A stretch of 64,000 bases of DNA, from positions 82,899 to 146,898 of the forward strand of contig CACLUX010000002.1 in the NCBI GenBank assembly GCA_902610255.1, written 5' to 3'. The DNA comes from an uncultured Alphaproteobacteria bacterium (lineage in GTDB: Bacteria; Pseudomonadota; Alphaproteobacteria; HIMB59). The translations under genes were made by a program, and so were the position numbers. Positions 41,362 through 49,124 of this stretch are shown piece after piece (the stretch's first letter is position 1; every line of letters starts with the position of its first letter). The notes under the pieces were generated by a model. That model had not been told where the DNA came from and searched no databases. It worked only from the letters and a program-made list of their open reading frames with translations.

Positions 41362-41390
41362 CTTGTCACCATAATACAATCAAGAAAAAA

Positions 41391-42203
41391 ATGACAGATT
41401 TTTTAATCAAACCAAGTGTAAATAACAGATCTTTATTTAAATTAAAAAAATCAATTAATGAAAAAGGCGAAATAACAAAAATTCCAATCATTGAAGAAAA
41501 ACCACTTACGCTATACTTAAACAACCAAGAAATAGTGACAATAATGACTATAGGAGATTATCCAAAATATTTAGCTATAGGTTATTTATTCAATCAGGGT
41601 ATGCTTAGTAATATAGACGATGTAAAAAATATTGAGTTTCATAAAGACTTAAAGACAGTTGTTGTGAGAACAAAGAGTAAAACTAATTATGAAGAAAAAT
41701 TAAAGAAGAAAGTAAATACCTCTGGTTGTGCACAAGGGACTGTATTTGGAGACTTATTTGAAGAAATAAACACCATTTCCTTGAATAAAAAAACAAGAAT
41801 AGATCATCAACAGCTTATGAATTTATCCAAAAAAATTAATACTGAACCAAGTTTATATTTATCTGTAGGTGCAATACACGGTTGCGTCTTATGTCAGGGA
41901 GATAAACCTTTGTATTATTTTGAAGATGTGGGGAGACATAATGCTGTTGATAAAATTGCTGGTTTGATACTTGATAAGAAAATAGACGTAAAAGAAATGT
42001 CTTTTTACACTACTGGCAGGCTGACAAGTGAAATGGTATTGAAATGTATCAAAATGGAAATACCAATACTATTATCTCGATCAGGTTTTACTGCTTGGGC
42101 AGTTGAAATAGCTAGAAAGAAAAATTTAACAATGATTGGAAGAATTAGAGGTAAACGATTAAATATTTTATCTGGAGAATTCAGATATACCAAAGATGAG
42201 TAA
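41391..42203 (+). CDS. fdhD: Formate dehydrogenase sulfurtransferase FdhD
   Basis: Transfers sulfur to the bis-MGD cofactor before it enters formate dehydrogenase. From the ATG at 41391 (MTDFLIKPSV) it has 270 residues. The loop is NTSGCAQGTVFG, with a single cysteine (Cys113) where E. coli FdhD has a CxxC pair; a second pair GCVLCQG (165, 168) lies downstream. EDVGRHNAVDKIAG and TTGRLTSEMVLK are strong family signatures. It overlaps mobA by 8 bp, so the two are co-translated. Confidence 0.94.
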   Translation: MTDFLIKPSVNNRSLFKLKKSINEKGEITKIPIIEEKPLTLYLNNQEIVTIMTIGDYPKYLAIGYLFNQGMLSNIDDVKNIEFHKDLKTVVVRTKSKTNYEEKLKKKVNTSGCAQGTVFGDLFEEINTISLNKKTRIDHQQLMNLSKKINTEPSLYLSVGAIHGCVLCQGDKPLYYFEDVGRHNAVDKIAGLILDKKIDVKEMSFYTTGRLTSEMVLKCIKMEIPILLSRSGFTAWAVEIARKKNLTMIGRIRGKRLNILSGEFRYTKDE

Positions 42204-42789
42204 GCTTGTATCTGTAATACTAACGGGTGGTAAATCCTCCAGAATGGGTTATGAAAATAAAAGTTTTTTAAAAATTAAAGATAAGTACTTTATTGAAATT
42301 TTAATAGAAAGTCTTCAAGGAAAGTCTAATGACATTATTATTAATGCTAATAGAGATATCAGTAAGTACAATATATTTGGTTATAAAGTTGTAAGTGATA
42401 AAATTGGTGGTTACAAAGGGCCACTAGCTGGGTTACATAGCGCTCTTGATCTATATAAAAACTCAAAAGAGGATTTATGGTTTGCACTTTTTCCCACTGA
42501 TGCCCCAATAATAAACACAGGTATCATAGATAATTTTATCTCAATTACAGAAAAAAAGAGTAAAGTATATGTTTGTAAGATTGATAATATTATCGAACCA
42601 ATGTTCTCTTTTTGGTCATCAAAAATATTTACGGAATTAAATGAAGTCCTTTTAAAAAATAATGGTTATAAAATTATGAAATTTGCTGAAGAAATTGGAT
42701 TTGATTATATAAATTTTAAAAAAAATAAAAAAATAGAATTTTTTAATGTAAACGACAAAAATGATTATACAGAACTTCTAAGTTTTTGA
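42196..42789 (+). CDS. mobA: Molybdenum cofactor guanylyltransferase MobA
   Basis: Adds GMP to Mo-molybdopterin to form the bis-MGD cofactor needed by formate dehydrogenase. The nucleotide-binding motif LTGGKSSRMGYENKSFL starts near residue 9, GGYKGPLAGLHSAL and PTDAPI follow. Length of 197 is normal. It starts inside fdhD and converges with the reductase gene at 42778 with a 12-bp overlap. Confidence 0.93.
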   Translation: MSKLVSVILTGGKSSRMGYENKSFLKIKDKYFIEILIESLQGKSNDIIINANRDISKYNIFGYKVVSDKIGGYKGPLAGLHSALDLYKNSKEDLWFALFPTDAPIINTGIIDNFISITEKKSKVYVCKIDNIIEPMFSFWSSKIFTELNEVLLKNNGYKIMKFAEEIGFDYINFKKNKKIEFFNVNDKNDYTELLSF

Positions 42790-43311
42790 AAAATTAACTA
42801 ACAAAGAGCCCTTTTCATTAATTTTTTTTTCAGAATGACGATATCCTCTCTCATTTAAGTAAGGAATCAAGTCCCTAAAATTTATGTATGTAAAAGCTGG
42901 TAAGCCTTTTCCAAATTTTAAAGGCTCTATAGTTATAAAAATTTCATCAATTAAATCAGCATATAAGAAATAATCATGAACACTTGTTCCCCCTAAAATT
43001 AAAACACTTTCTTTGCAAAGACTTTCAAATTCATCCCACTGATTAATATCTGGATTAAAATAATATTGATTTATTGAATTTTTAATTTGTTTGATTTTTT
43101 GGTATTTTCTAGAAAAAATAATTCTTGATCTAGACTCGTTTGGATTTAATTCATGAGTCTTTCTGCCCATAACTTGCCATTTATGATTCTTTATTAGTTT
43201 GTCTAAGTGTTTTTTGTCTTCGAAGCTAGTCCATTCAAATGGATTATCTCCAGAATATTTTGCAATAAAACCATCGCTTGAACAAGCAAATGCTAAAGTG
43301 TATTTAATCAT
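42778..43311 (-). CDS. Dihydrofolate reductase / RibD C-terminal domain family protein
   Basis: Probable NADPH-dependent reductase of the DHFR/RibD_C superfamily, 177 residues. LAFACSSDGFIAK is the N-terminal strand, WQVMGRKTHEL the nucleotide-binding segment and VLILGGTSVHDYFLYADLIDE-type sequence (GGTSVHDYFLYADL quoted) the second signature. It may be the cell's folate reductase or a stand-alone pterin/flavin pathway enzyme; its place beside pterin-cofactor genes may be chance. Its start is 44 bp from the divergent exporter gene. Confidence 0.75.
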   Translation of the reverse strand: MIKYTLAFACSSDGFIAKYSGDNPFEWTSFEDKKHLDKLIKNHKWQVMGRKTHELNPNESRSRIIFSRKYQKIKQIKNSINQYYFNPDINQWDEFESLCKESVLILGGTSVHDYFLYADLIDEIFITIEPLKFGKGLPAFTYINFRDLIPYLNERGYRHSEKKINEKGSLLVNFSKT

Positions 43312-43355
43312 TAATTTATTTTATTAATTTTAAGTATAATATTTTATTTCAATAT

Positions 43356-44258
43356 ATGAATTTTTACCTACCTATTGCTGAAATATCCATAAATATTTAT
43401 ATATTAATTTCCCTTGGAGTTGGAATTGGTTTTATATCTGGGCTCTTTGGCATAGGTGGAGGTTTTATATCCTCTCCTCTTTTGATACTAGTTGGCATTC
43501 CTCCAGCTGTTGCAGTTGGAACTACGACTGTTCAAGTATTCGCCTCAACATCAACTGGTGTTGTAAGTCATTTTCAAAGAAAAAACATTGACTATCAGAT
43601 TGGCTTAACAATGGTTATTGGTGGATTAGTGGGGACACTTTTTGGTGTATTAATTCTAAATAATTTAAAAAACATTGGTTTAATTGATAACTATTTAAAT
43701 AGTATCTATATAATTCTTTTAATTATTACTGCTGTATTTATTCTTTATGAAACAGCTAAAGTTAATATCGTACATAAAAATAAAAAATTTAAATTACACC
43801 AGCATTCTTGGATACATGGACTTCCTTTTAAAATTAAGTATAGAAAATCTAAACTATATATAAGTGTACTAGCACCACTTTTAATTGGTTTTTTTATAGG
43901 TGTATTGACAGGGCTAACTGGTATTGGTGGTGGCTTTATACTTATTCCATGTATGATTTATTTTTTAGGTATGAAAACTATTTCAGTAATAGGGACATCT
44001 CTATTTAACATCACGATAGTATCCTTTGTATCTTTATTTTTGCAAATATACATAAATCAAAATATAGATTTTGTATTGGCTTTAGGATTAATAATAAGTA
44101 GCTCTATTGGAGCTGCACTAGCTGCAAGGATAGTTGATATACTTGATCAAGAAAATTTAAAGGTAACATTTGGTATGTTACTATTAATTATTTCATCATT
44201 TTTAGCTTATGATTTATTTAGAACACCTGAGAACTTATTCATTATAAATTATGTATAA
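43356..44258 (+). CDS. TauE/SafE (TSUP) family anion exporter
   Basis: Inner-membrane carrier of the 4-TMS-repeat TSUP family, linked in several bacteria to export of sulfite, sulfoacetate or similar anions. In 300 residues, two homologous halves each carry the signature: SGLFGIGGGFISSPLL (about 26-41) and TGLTGIGGGFILIPCM (about 188-203). Eight or so membrane spans fit. A perfect -10 TATAAT lies at 43335-43340 but without a clear -35. It overlaps the next gene by 8 bp and so forms a unit with it. The substrate is not known from sequence. Confidence 0.9.
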   Translation: MNFYLPIAEISINIYILISLGVGIGFISGLFGIGGGFISSPLLILVGIPPAVAVGTTTVQVFASTSTGVVSHFQRKNIDYQIGLTMVIGGLVGTLFGVLILNNLKNIGLIDNYLNSIYIILLIITAVFILYETAKVNIVHKNKKFKLHQHSWIHGLPFKIKYRKSKLYISVLAPLLIGFFIGVLTGLTGIGGGFILIPCMIYFLGMKTISVIGTSLFNITIVSFVSLFLQIYINQNIDFVLALGLIISSSIGAALAARIVDILDQENLKVTFGMLLLIISSFLAYDLFRTPENLFIINYV

Positions 44259-44928
44259 ATATATTTTAATAATCATATTTTTTTTTAAAATTGGTTTTGC
44301 ATCTAATTTTTCCTTAGATCAATTTGAAATTGAAATAAACTCAAATTTTTTAGGAAAAGAATTAGTTTTATTTGGAAATAAAGATAAAGACAGTGATGTC
44401 ATTTTCATTTTTGAAGGAGAGAATAAAAAAGGTAAATTAACGACAAAAGTTAAAGAGGGTTTTTTATGGATTAATGAGACAAAAGAGTTGAATAATCAGC
44501 CTAGTTTTTTTGCGATCTTCACTTCTCCCAAAAAGACTTTGAATGAAATTTTTTTATTTTCTAAATTAAAAGATAGACATTTACTAATCAGTAATCACTC
44601 TCTTGAACTTCATAAAATAAGAAAAGCAATGAAAGTAAAAAATTTGTACATAGAAGAGGAGCTTGAAAGTTTAAGTGGAAATTTATTTTTAAAAAAATTT
44701 TTGATACCAGATAATATCTCACCTGGAAATATAAAAGTTTATATGTACGAATTAAAAAACAATGAAATTGTTAAAATGGTATCTAAAAACTTGCAAATAA
44801 AAAAAGGAGGAATTTCATTTAAACTGGAAAAGTTGTTAAAAACTGAGTCTTTTATTTATATTATAATTTTGATTGCTATATCATTATTGCTTAGTTTAGT
44901 TACAAATTTAATATTTAGAAAAAAATGA
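44251..44928 (+). CDS. TIGR02186-family membrane protein
   Basis: 225 residues with an N-terminal signal peptide (about 1-17), a periplasmic domain rich in beta structure and a C-terminal membrane span (about 200-218) followed by basic residues. The segment NFLGKELVLFGNKD followed by VIFIFEGENKKG fits the alphaproteobacterial family TIGR02186 (PF09608), which is typically found next to a TauE/SafE gene, as here. No enzymatic motif or conserved cysteine is seen. The role is unknown; it may be an accessory subunit of the exporter (inference from linkage and 8-bp and 4-bp overlaps). Confidence 0.8.
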   Translation: MYKYILIIIFFFKIGFASNFSLDQFEIEINSNFLGKELVLFGNKDKDSDVIFIFEGENKKGKLTTKVKEGFLWINETKELNNQPSFFAIFTSPKKTLNEIFLFSKLKDRHLLISNHSLELHKIRKAMKVKNLYIEEELESLSGNLFLKKFLIPDNISPGNIKVYMYELKNNEIVKMVSKNLQIKKGGISFKLEKLLKTESFIYIIILIAISLLLSLVTNLIFRKK

Positions 44929-45404
44929 AAAAAAATAATAATAGAAATTATTTTGTAGTTATTGATCAAAGTGCTGAAATGTGGACTGCAGTTAAATTTG
45001 CTATAAGGAGAGCAAAAATAACTAAATCTAATATTACTACTGTTAGCTTTATTCAAAGTGCAAGCGAAGGTATGATGCTTACATCAGGGGCAGAAAAAAT
45101 TTTGGATAAAGATCAGGTCATAACCGAAAAATTAAAACATAAAGAAGTGCATAACTTCATCTCAGATAAATCAAAAATTAAAGCAAAATCCGAAATATTT
45201 AAATATAATGAGATTGATGAGTTTATAAGTTTCTTAAATAAATATTCATCTAACTCAACTATTATTCTCGCTACAAGTAAAGATATAGGCAAACCAGGAC
45301 CCTTAATTGACAAACTTATATATGAAAAATCTAATTCGTTACATTGCCCTCTTGTTATAATTAACGGTAATCTCGATGATAAAGATATTGAGAAGATTAT
45401 TTAG
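44925..45404 (+). CDS. Universal stress protein family (UspA-like) protein
   Basis: 159 residues with the Usp Rossmann-like pattern: YFVVIDQSAEMWTAVKFAIRRA at the N-terminus (quoted in part), a central STIILATSKDIGKPG, and a C-terminal HCPLVIING strand. The ATP-binding glycine pattern (GxxGxxxxS) is poorly kept, so nucleotide binding is uncertain. It overlaps the TIGR02186 gene by 4 bp and is separated from the DUF2256 coding stretch only by its own TAG stop, in the same frame. Likely works with the exporter, but how is unknown. Confidence 0.75.
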   Translation: MKKNNNRNYFVVIDQSAEMWTAVKFAIRRAKITKSNITTVSFIQSASEGMMLTSGAEKILDKDQVITEKLKHKEVHNFISDKSKIKAKSEIFKYNEIDEFISFLNKYSSNSTIILATSKDIGKPGPLIDKLIYEKSNSLHCPLVIINGNLDDKDIEKII

Positions 45405-45548
45405 CTGAATAAAAAAGATTTTAAAATTTGTGTCGTATGCCAAAGACCGTTTAATTGGAGAAAGAAATGGGAAAAAGTATGGAATGATGTTAAATATTGT
45501 TCAGAAAAATGTCGAAGGTCAAAATCAAAAATAATAAAGAAAAGATAG
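45405..45548 (+). CDS. DUF2256 zinc-binding-like mini-protein (non-ATG start)
   Basis: 47 codons that I translated by hand: [20 protein letters not shown], then a segment ending in [10 protein letters not shown]. CxxC (9, 12) plus CxxxC (32, 36) and the RPFxWRKKW motif match DUF2256 (PF10013), a probable small zinc protein. The stretch has no ATG, GTG or TTG: it runs from the TAG stop of the Usp gene, and the first codon is CTG, exactly where the family normally starts. Either CTG starts translation or the TAG is read through. It overlaps pyrE by 40 bp in another frame. Function unknown. Confidence 0.8.
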   Translation: MNKKDFKICVVCQRPFNWRKKWEKVWNDVKYCSEKCRRSKSKIIKKR

Positions 45549-46153
45549 CAAACTTACTGTTAAGTATTGGATGCGTTAATATCGACTTCAAAAAACAATT
45601 TACTCTTACATCTGGCAAAAAAAGTCCTGTTTATGTTGATTGTAGAAAATTAATTTCATTTCCAAAAGAAAGGGAATTAATTATTAATGAAATGTGCAAA
45701 CAAATTAAATCGAAGTATAAAAATAAATCGACTATTATTGCTGGAGGTGAAACGGCTGGTATTCCCTACTCTTCCTTTCTGTGTCAAAAGATGAAATATC
45801 CAATGATATACATAAGAAAGAGTCCTAAAGGGTTTGGAAAAGGTAAGTTAATAGAAGGAGAGTTTAAAAAGAATACTCAGTCAATATTAGTAGAGGACAT
45901 GGCGACTGATGGAGGAAGTAAATTACACTTCATAAGGGCTTTAAGACAAAATGAACTTAAAGTTAAAGATATTTATGTAGTTTTTTACTATGGTATCTAC
46001 CCTAAAGCTAAAAAAAATATATCTAAAATGAAAGTGAATTTAAATTATCTCACATCCTGGAAAGACATATTAACTATTTCTCCAAATTACATTTCAGATA
46101 AAGATTACGATAATTTAAAAAGTTATTTAGAGTCTATTTCAAGTGGAAAATAA
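45509..46153 (+). CDS. pyrE: Orotate phosphoribosyltransferase
   Basis: Joins orotate to PRPP in pyrimidine synthesis. [19 protein letters not shown] is the N-terminal substrate region and [14 protein letters not shown] the PRPP-binding loop (usually VDDVITTGGS). I chose ATG 45509 ([12 protein letters not shown]); an upstream TTG adds four codons. Length of 214 is normal. Its 5' end overlaps the DUF2256 gene, and its 3' end overlaps the next gene by 11 bp. Confidence 0.92.
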   Translation: MSKVKIKNNKEKIANLLLSIGCVNIDFKKQFTLTSGKKSPVYVDCRKLISFPKERELIINEMCKQIKSKYKNKSTIIAGGETAGIPYSSFLCQKMKYPMIYIRKSPKGFGKGKLIEGEFKKNTQSILVEDMATDGGSKLHFIRALRQNELKVKDIYVVFYYGIYPKAKKNISKMKVNLNYLTSWKDILTISPNYISDKDYDNLKSYLESISSGK

Positions 46154-46604
46154 AATTATTAGTGTTGTTTCTGGAGGGTTTGACCCGATCCATCCTGGGC
46201 ATATTATGATGATGAAAGAATGTTTAGAGTTTTCTAATTTTTTAATTGTAGGTGTAAATTCTAATAAATGGTTAATTGATAAAAAAGGAAATTTTTTTAT
46301 GGATATTAAACATAGAATATATGTTGTTGATAGCTTAAAAGTGGTAAATGAAGTTATGGAATTTGAAGATGATGAAATGGGAAGTGCAAATAATTTGTTA
46401 ATTCAAGTAAGAAATAAATATCCAAATGAAAAAATTATTTTTGCTAATGGAGGTGATAGATCAGATACTTCTAAAATTTTAGAATATGAAACAGCAAAGG
46501 AATGTAATATTGAATTAAAGTTTGGTGTGGGAGGCAATCACAAAGAATCCTCTAGTTCTGATTTGTTAAAAAGATGGAGTAAATACTCTAAAATTAAGGG
46601 CTAA
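46143..46604 (+). CDS. Cytidylyltransferase-like nucleotidyltransferase
   Basis: 153 residues with the HxGH-type fold of cytidylyl/adenylyltransferases: VSGGFDPIHPGHIMMMKEC carries the T/HxGH motif. The later part KFGVGGNHKESSSSDLLKRW fits the ISSTxxR-like active-site region (here ESSSSDLL). It resembles the cytidylyltransferase domain of HldE/RfaE or glycerol-3-phosphate cytidylyltransferase, but the substrate cannot be named. The start must be GTG 46143, since the first ATG lies inside the active-site motif. It converges with pdxH with an 11-bp overlap. Confidence 0.82.
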   Translation: MENKIISVVSGGFDPIHPGHIMMMKECLEFSNFLIVGVNSNKWLIDKKGNFFMDIKHRIYVVDSLKVVNEVMEFEDDEMGSANNLLIQVRNKYPNEKIIFANGGDRSDTSKILEYETAKECNIELKFGVGGNHKESSSSDLLKRWSKYSKIKG

Positions 46605-47181
46605 GAGTGTATGATACCCAATCATTATCTTTAAACTCAAAGACTTCTCTTTTGTGAATTCTATGAGGCATATCCTCCCAAAACTCGATTTTTGAGTATT
46701 TTACTATAAACCCTCCCCAGTAATCAGGACGAGGGAAATTTTCTTTTTCAGGATATTTATTTTTATAAAATGCAATTTTATTTTCTAAATCTTCTCTTGA
46801 TTTTAAGACCTTTGATTGATTAGATGCCCATGCCCCTATTCGACTTAAATAATGTCTTGAATTAAAATATTTATCTGATGTTTCTTTTGAGACTTTTTCA
46901 ACTTTACCTTCTATTCTTATTTGTCTTAATAATGACTTCCAATGGAAATTTAGGCAAACATTAGCATTTTTTAAAATGTCATTTCCTTTATTGCTCTCGT
47001 AATTTGTGTAAAAAATAAAACCTTCATCATTATAATCTTTTAATAAGACCATCCTTGAATGGGGGGTATTTTTATCGTCAACTGTTGACAGACACATTGC
47101 ATTAGGGTCGTTGATCTCTTTTTCAGTGGCTAAATCGAACCATTCTTTAAACTTAATAATTGGATTTAATTTATCTGACAT
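46594..47181 (-). CDS. pdxH: Pyridoxine/pyridoxamine 5'-phosphate oxidase
   Basis: FMN-dependent oxidase that makes pyridoxal 5'-phosphate. SRMVLLKDYNDEGFIFYTNY and SNKGNDI are FMN-binding signatures, SRIGAWASNQSKVL follows, and the C-terminus has RIHKREVFEF with a tryptophan shortly after, as in the family. Length of 195 is slightly short (usual 205-218). It is divergent from fabI by 31 bp. Confidence 0.93.
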   Translation of the reverse strand: MSDKLNPIIKFKEWFDLATEKEINDPNAMCLSTVDDKNTPHSRMVLLKDYNDEGFIFYTNYESNKGNDILKNANVCLNFHWKSLLRQIRIEGKVEKVSKETSDKYFNSRHYLSRIGAWASNQSKVLKSREDLENKIAFYKNKYPEKENFPRPDYWGGFIVKYSKIEFWEDMPHRIHKREVFEFKDNDWVSYTLSP

Positions 47182-47212
47182 GGTATGAGTATTATATTAA
47201 TTTTAGCAAAAA

Positions 47213-48034
47213 ATGGATTTAAAAAATAAAAAGGGGCTTATAATGGGAGTGGCTAATGATAAGTCCATTGCATGGGGCATAGCTCAACAATGTGCAAATT
47301 TTGGTGCTGAATTAGCTTTTACTTATCAAAATGATCTACTATTAAAGAGAATAGATCCTTTAGCTAAATCTGTGGGTTCTAATTTATTGATACAATGTGA
47401 TGTTAGTGATGAAGGATCAGTAAAAAATACTTTTGAAAAAATCAAAGATAAATGGGGAAAATTGGATTTTTTCGTTCACGCTGTAGCGTTTGCAGATAAA
47501 AATGAGCTAAGAGGTAAGTATGTTGATACATCAAAAGAGAATTTCTTAAATAGTTTAAATATTTCTTGTTACTCCTTCACTGAGTCTTGTAAATATTGCT
47601 ATGATTTAATGGATAATGGTGGGAGTATTTTAACGTTAACTTACTATGGAGCAGAGCAGGTTATGCCACATTATAATGTAATGGGAGTCGCAAAATCAGC
47701 GCTTGAAGCCTCAGTAAAATATCTTGCTGTTGATATGGGGGATAAAAATATAAGGGTTAACGCTATATCTGCAGGCCCAATTAAAACTCTTGCAGCTTCT
47801 GGTATTAGTGATTTTAGATTTATTTTAAAATGGAATGAGCTAAATTCTCCATTAAAGAGAAATGTTACACTTGAAGATGTTGGTAACACAGGAGCCTACC
47901 TTTTAAGTGACCTTTCATCTGGTGTAACCGGTGAAATTCACCATGTTGATTGCGGTTATCATACAGTTGGAATGGTAGCAGTTGATGAAGCTGAGGGTGT
48001 GGCAGGATTATTAAATGAGTTTAGTAAAAAATAA
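47213..48034 (+). CDS. fabI: Enoyl-[ACP] reductase (NADH) FabI
   Basis: Last reductive step of fatty-acid elongation. The NAD-binding segment is GLIMGVANDKSIAWGIAQQC. The catalytic pair is Y-x6-K within PHYNVMGVAKSALEASVKY (tyrosine and lysine), and a second tyrosine in TLTYYGAE. Length of 273 is normal. It precedes aroC by 7 bp, so the two are probably transcribed together. Confidence 0.96.
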   Translation: MDLKNKKGLIMGVANDKSIAWGIAQQCANFGAELAFTYQNDLLLKRIDPLAKSVGSNLLIQCDVSDEGSVKNTFEKIKDKWGKLDFFVHAVAFADKNELRGKYVDTSKENFLNSLNISCYSFTESCKYCYDLMDNGGSILTLTYYGAEQVMPHYNVMGVAKSALEASVKYLAVDMGDKNIRVNAISAGPIKTLAASGISDFRFILKWNELNSPLKRNVTLEDVGNTGAYLLSDLSSGVTGEIHHVDCGYHTVGMVAVDEAEGVAGLLNEFSKK

Positions 48035-48041
48035 ATAGTTC

Positions 48042-49124
48042 ATGTCACATAATTCTTTTGGAAATTTATTAAAGTTTACAACTTGGGGAGAAAGTCATGG
48101 AGATGCTATAGGTTGTGTCGTTGATGGTTTTCCAGCAGGAATACCTATTGACACAAAATATATTCAAACAAGACTAGATTTAAGAAAACCAGGTCAGTCA
48201 AAATTTACAACACAAAGAAAAGAGAAAGATGAAGTTAATATACTCTCTGGAGTTTTTAACGGTAAAAGCACGGGCGCTCCAATATCAATGATAATTTACA
48301 ACTCTGACCAAAGAAGCAAGGACTATTCAGAAATCAAAAATAAATTTAGACCTGGTCATGCTGATTACACTTATTTTATGAAATATAAAAATTATGATTA
48401 TAGAGGTGGAGGAAGGTCTAGTGCTAGAGAAACAGCGATGAGAGTTGCTGCAGGTGCTCTTTCAGAATTACTTCTTAAAAAAATTTCAAAAAATAAAATA
48501 AATGTTAAAAGTGCTGTTATTCAAATAGGTAATGAGAAGATAGAAAACTCAACTTGGAATAATAATTTTATTAACAAAAATCCTTTTTTCTCACCAAATA
48601 AGTCCATCCTTAAAAAATGGGAAAATCTGATCCTTACTCATAGAAAAAAAGGCTCGTCTCTTGGTGCTGTAATTGAAGTTAGAGTCTCAAATTGTCCTGT
48701 AGGTATAGGAGAGCCAATATATCAAAAACTTGACTCAGAGTTATCAAAAGCGATTATGAGCATTAATGCCGTGAAAGGTATAGAGTTTGGTACAGGTTTT
48801 GATTTAGTAAATTATGACGGTACTAATGGATCTGATCAAATTAATTTCAAAAATAAGAAAATTAAATTTCATACTAATCATGCAGGAGGAATATTAGGTG
48901 GTATTTCTTCAGGACAAGATATTATTTTCAGATATATTGTAAAACCAACTAGTTCAGTATTAAGCGAAAAAAATACTATTACAAAGAATTTTAAAAATAC
49001 AAAAATAAAAACTAAAGGACGTCATGATCCTTGTGTAGGTATCAGGGCAGTGCCAGTGGGAGTTGCTATGACTAATTTTGTGATTGCTGATTTGTTATTA
49101 ATTCATAAATCCAAATTACTTTAA
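48042..49124 (+). CDS. aroC: Chorismate synthase
   Basis: FMN-dependent last step of the shikimate pathway. TTWGESHGDAIGCVVDGFPAG (quoted without the last residue), YDYRGGGRSSARETAMRVAAG and GGILGGISSGQDI, then GRHDPCVGIRAVPV, are the three family signatures. Length of 360 is normal. It converges with dxs with a 9-bp overlap. Confidence 0.98.
   Translation: MSHNSFGNLLKFTTWGESHGDAIGCVVDGFPAGIPIDTKYIQTRLDLRKPGQSKFTTQRKEKDEVNILSGVFNGKSTGAPISMIIYNSDQRSKDYSEIKNKFRPGHADYTYFMKYKNYDYRGGGRSSARETAMRVAAGALSELLLKKISKNKINVKSAVIQIGNEKIENSTWNNNFINKNPFFSPNKSILKKWENLILTHRKKGSSLGAVIEVRVSNCPVGIGEPIYQKLDSELSKAIMSINAVKGIEFGTGFDLVNYDGTNGSDQINFKNKKIKFHTNHAGGILGGISSGQDIIFRYIVKPTSSVLSEKNTITKNFKNTKIKTKGRHDPCVGIRAVPVGVAMTNFVIADLLLIHKSKLL

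Noticed and set aside
41352..41390. Longer FdhD start 13 codons upstream
   Set aside because: It would overlap mobB and adds residues not typical of FdhD; the ATG at 41391 fits better.
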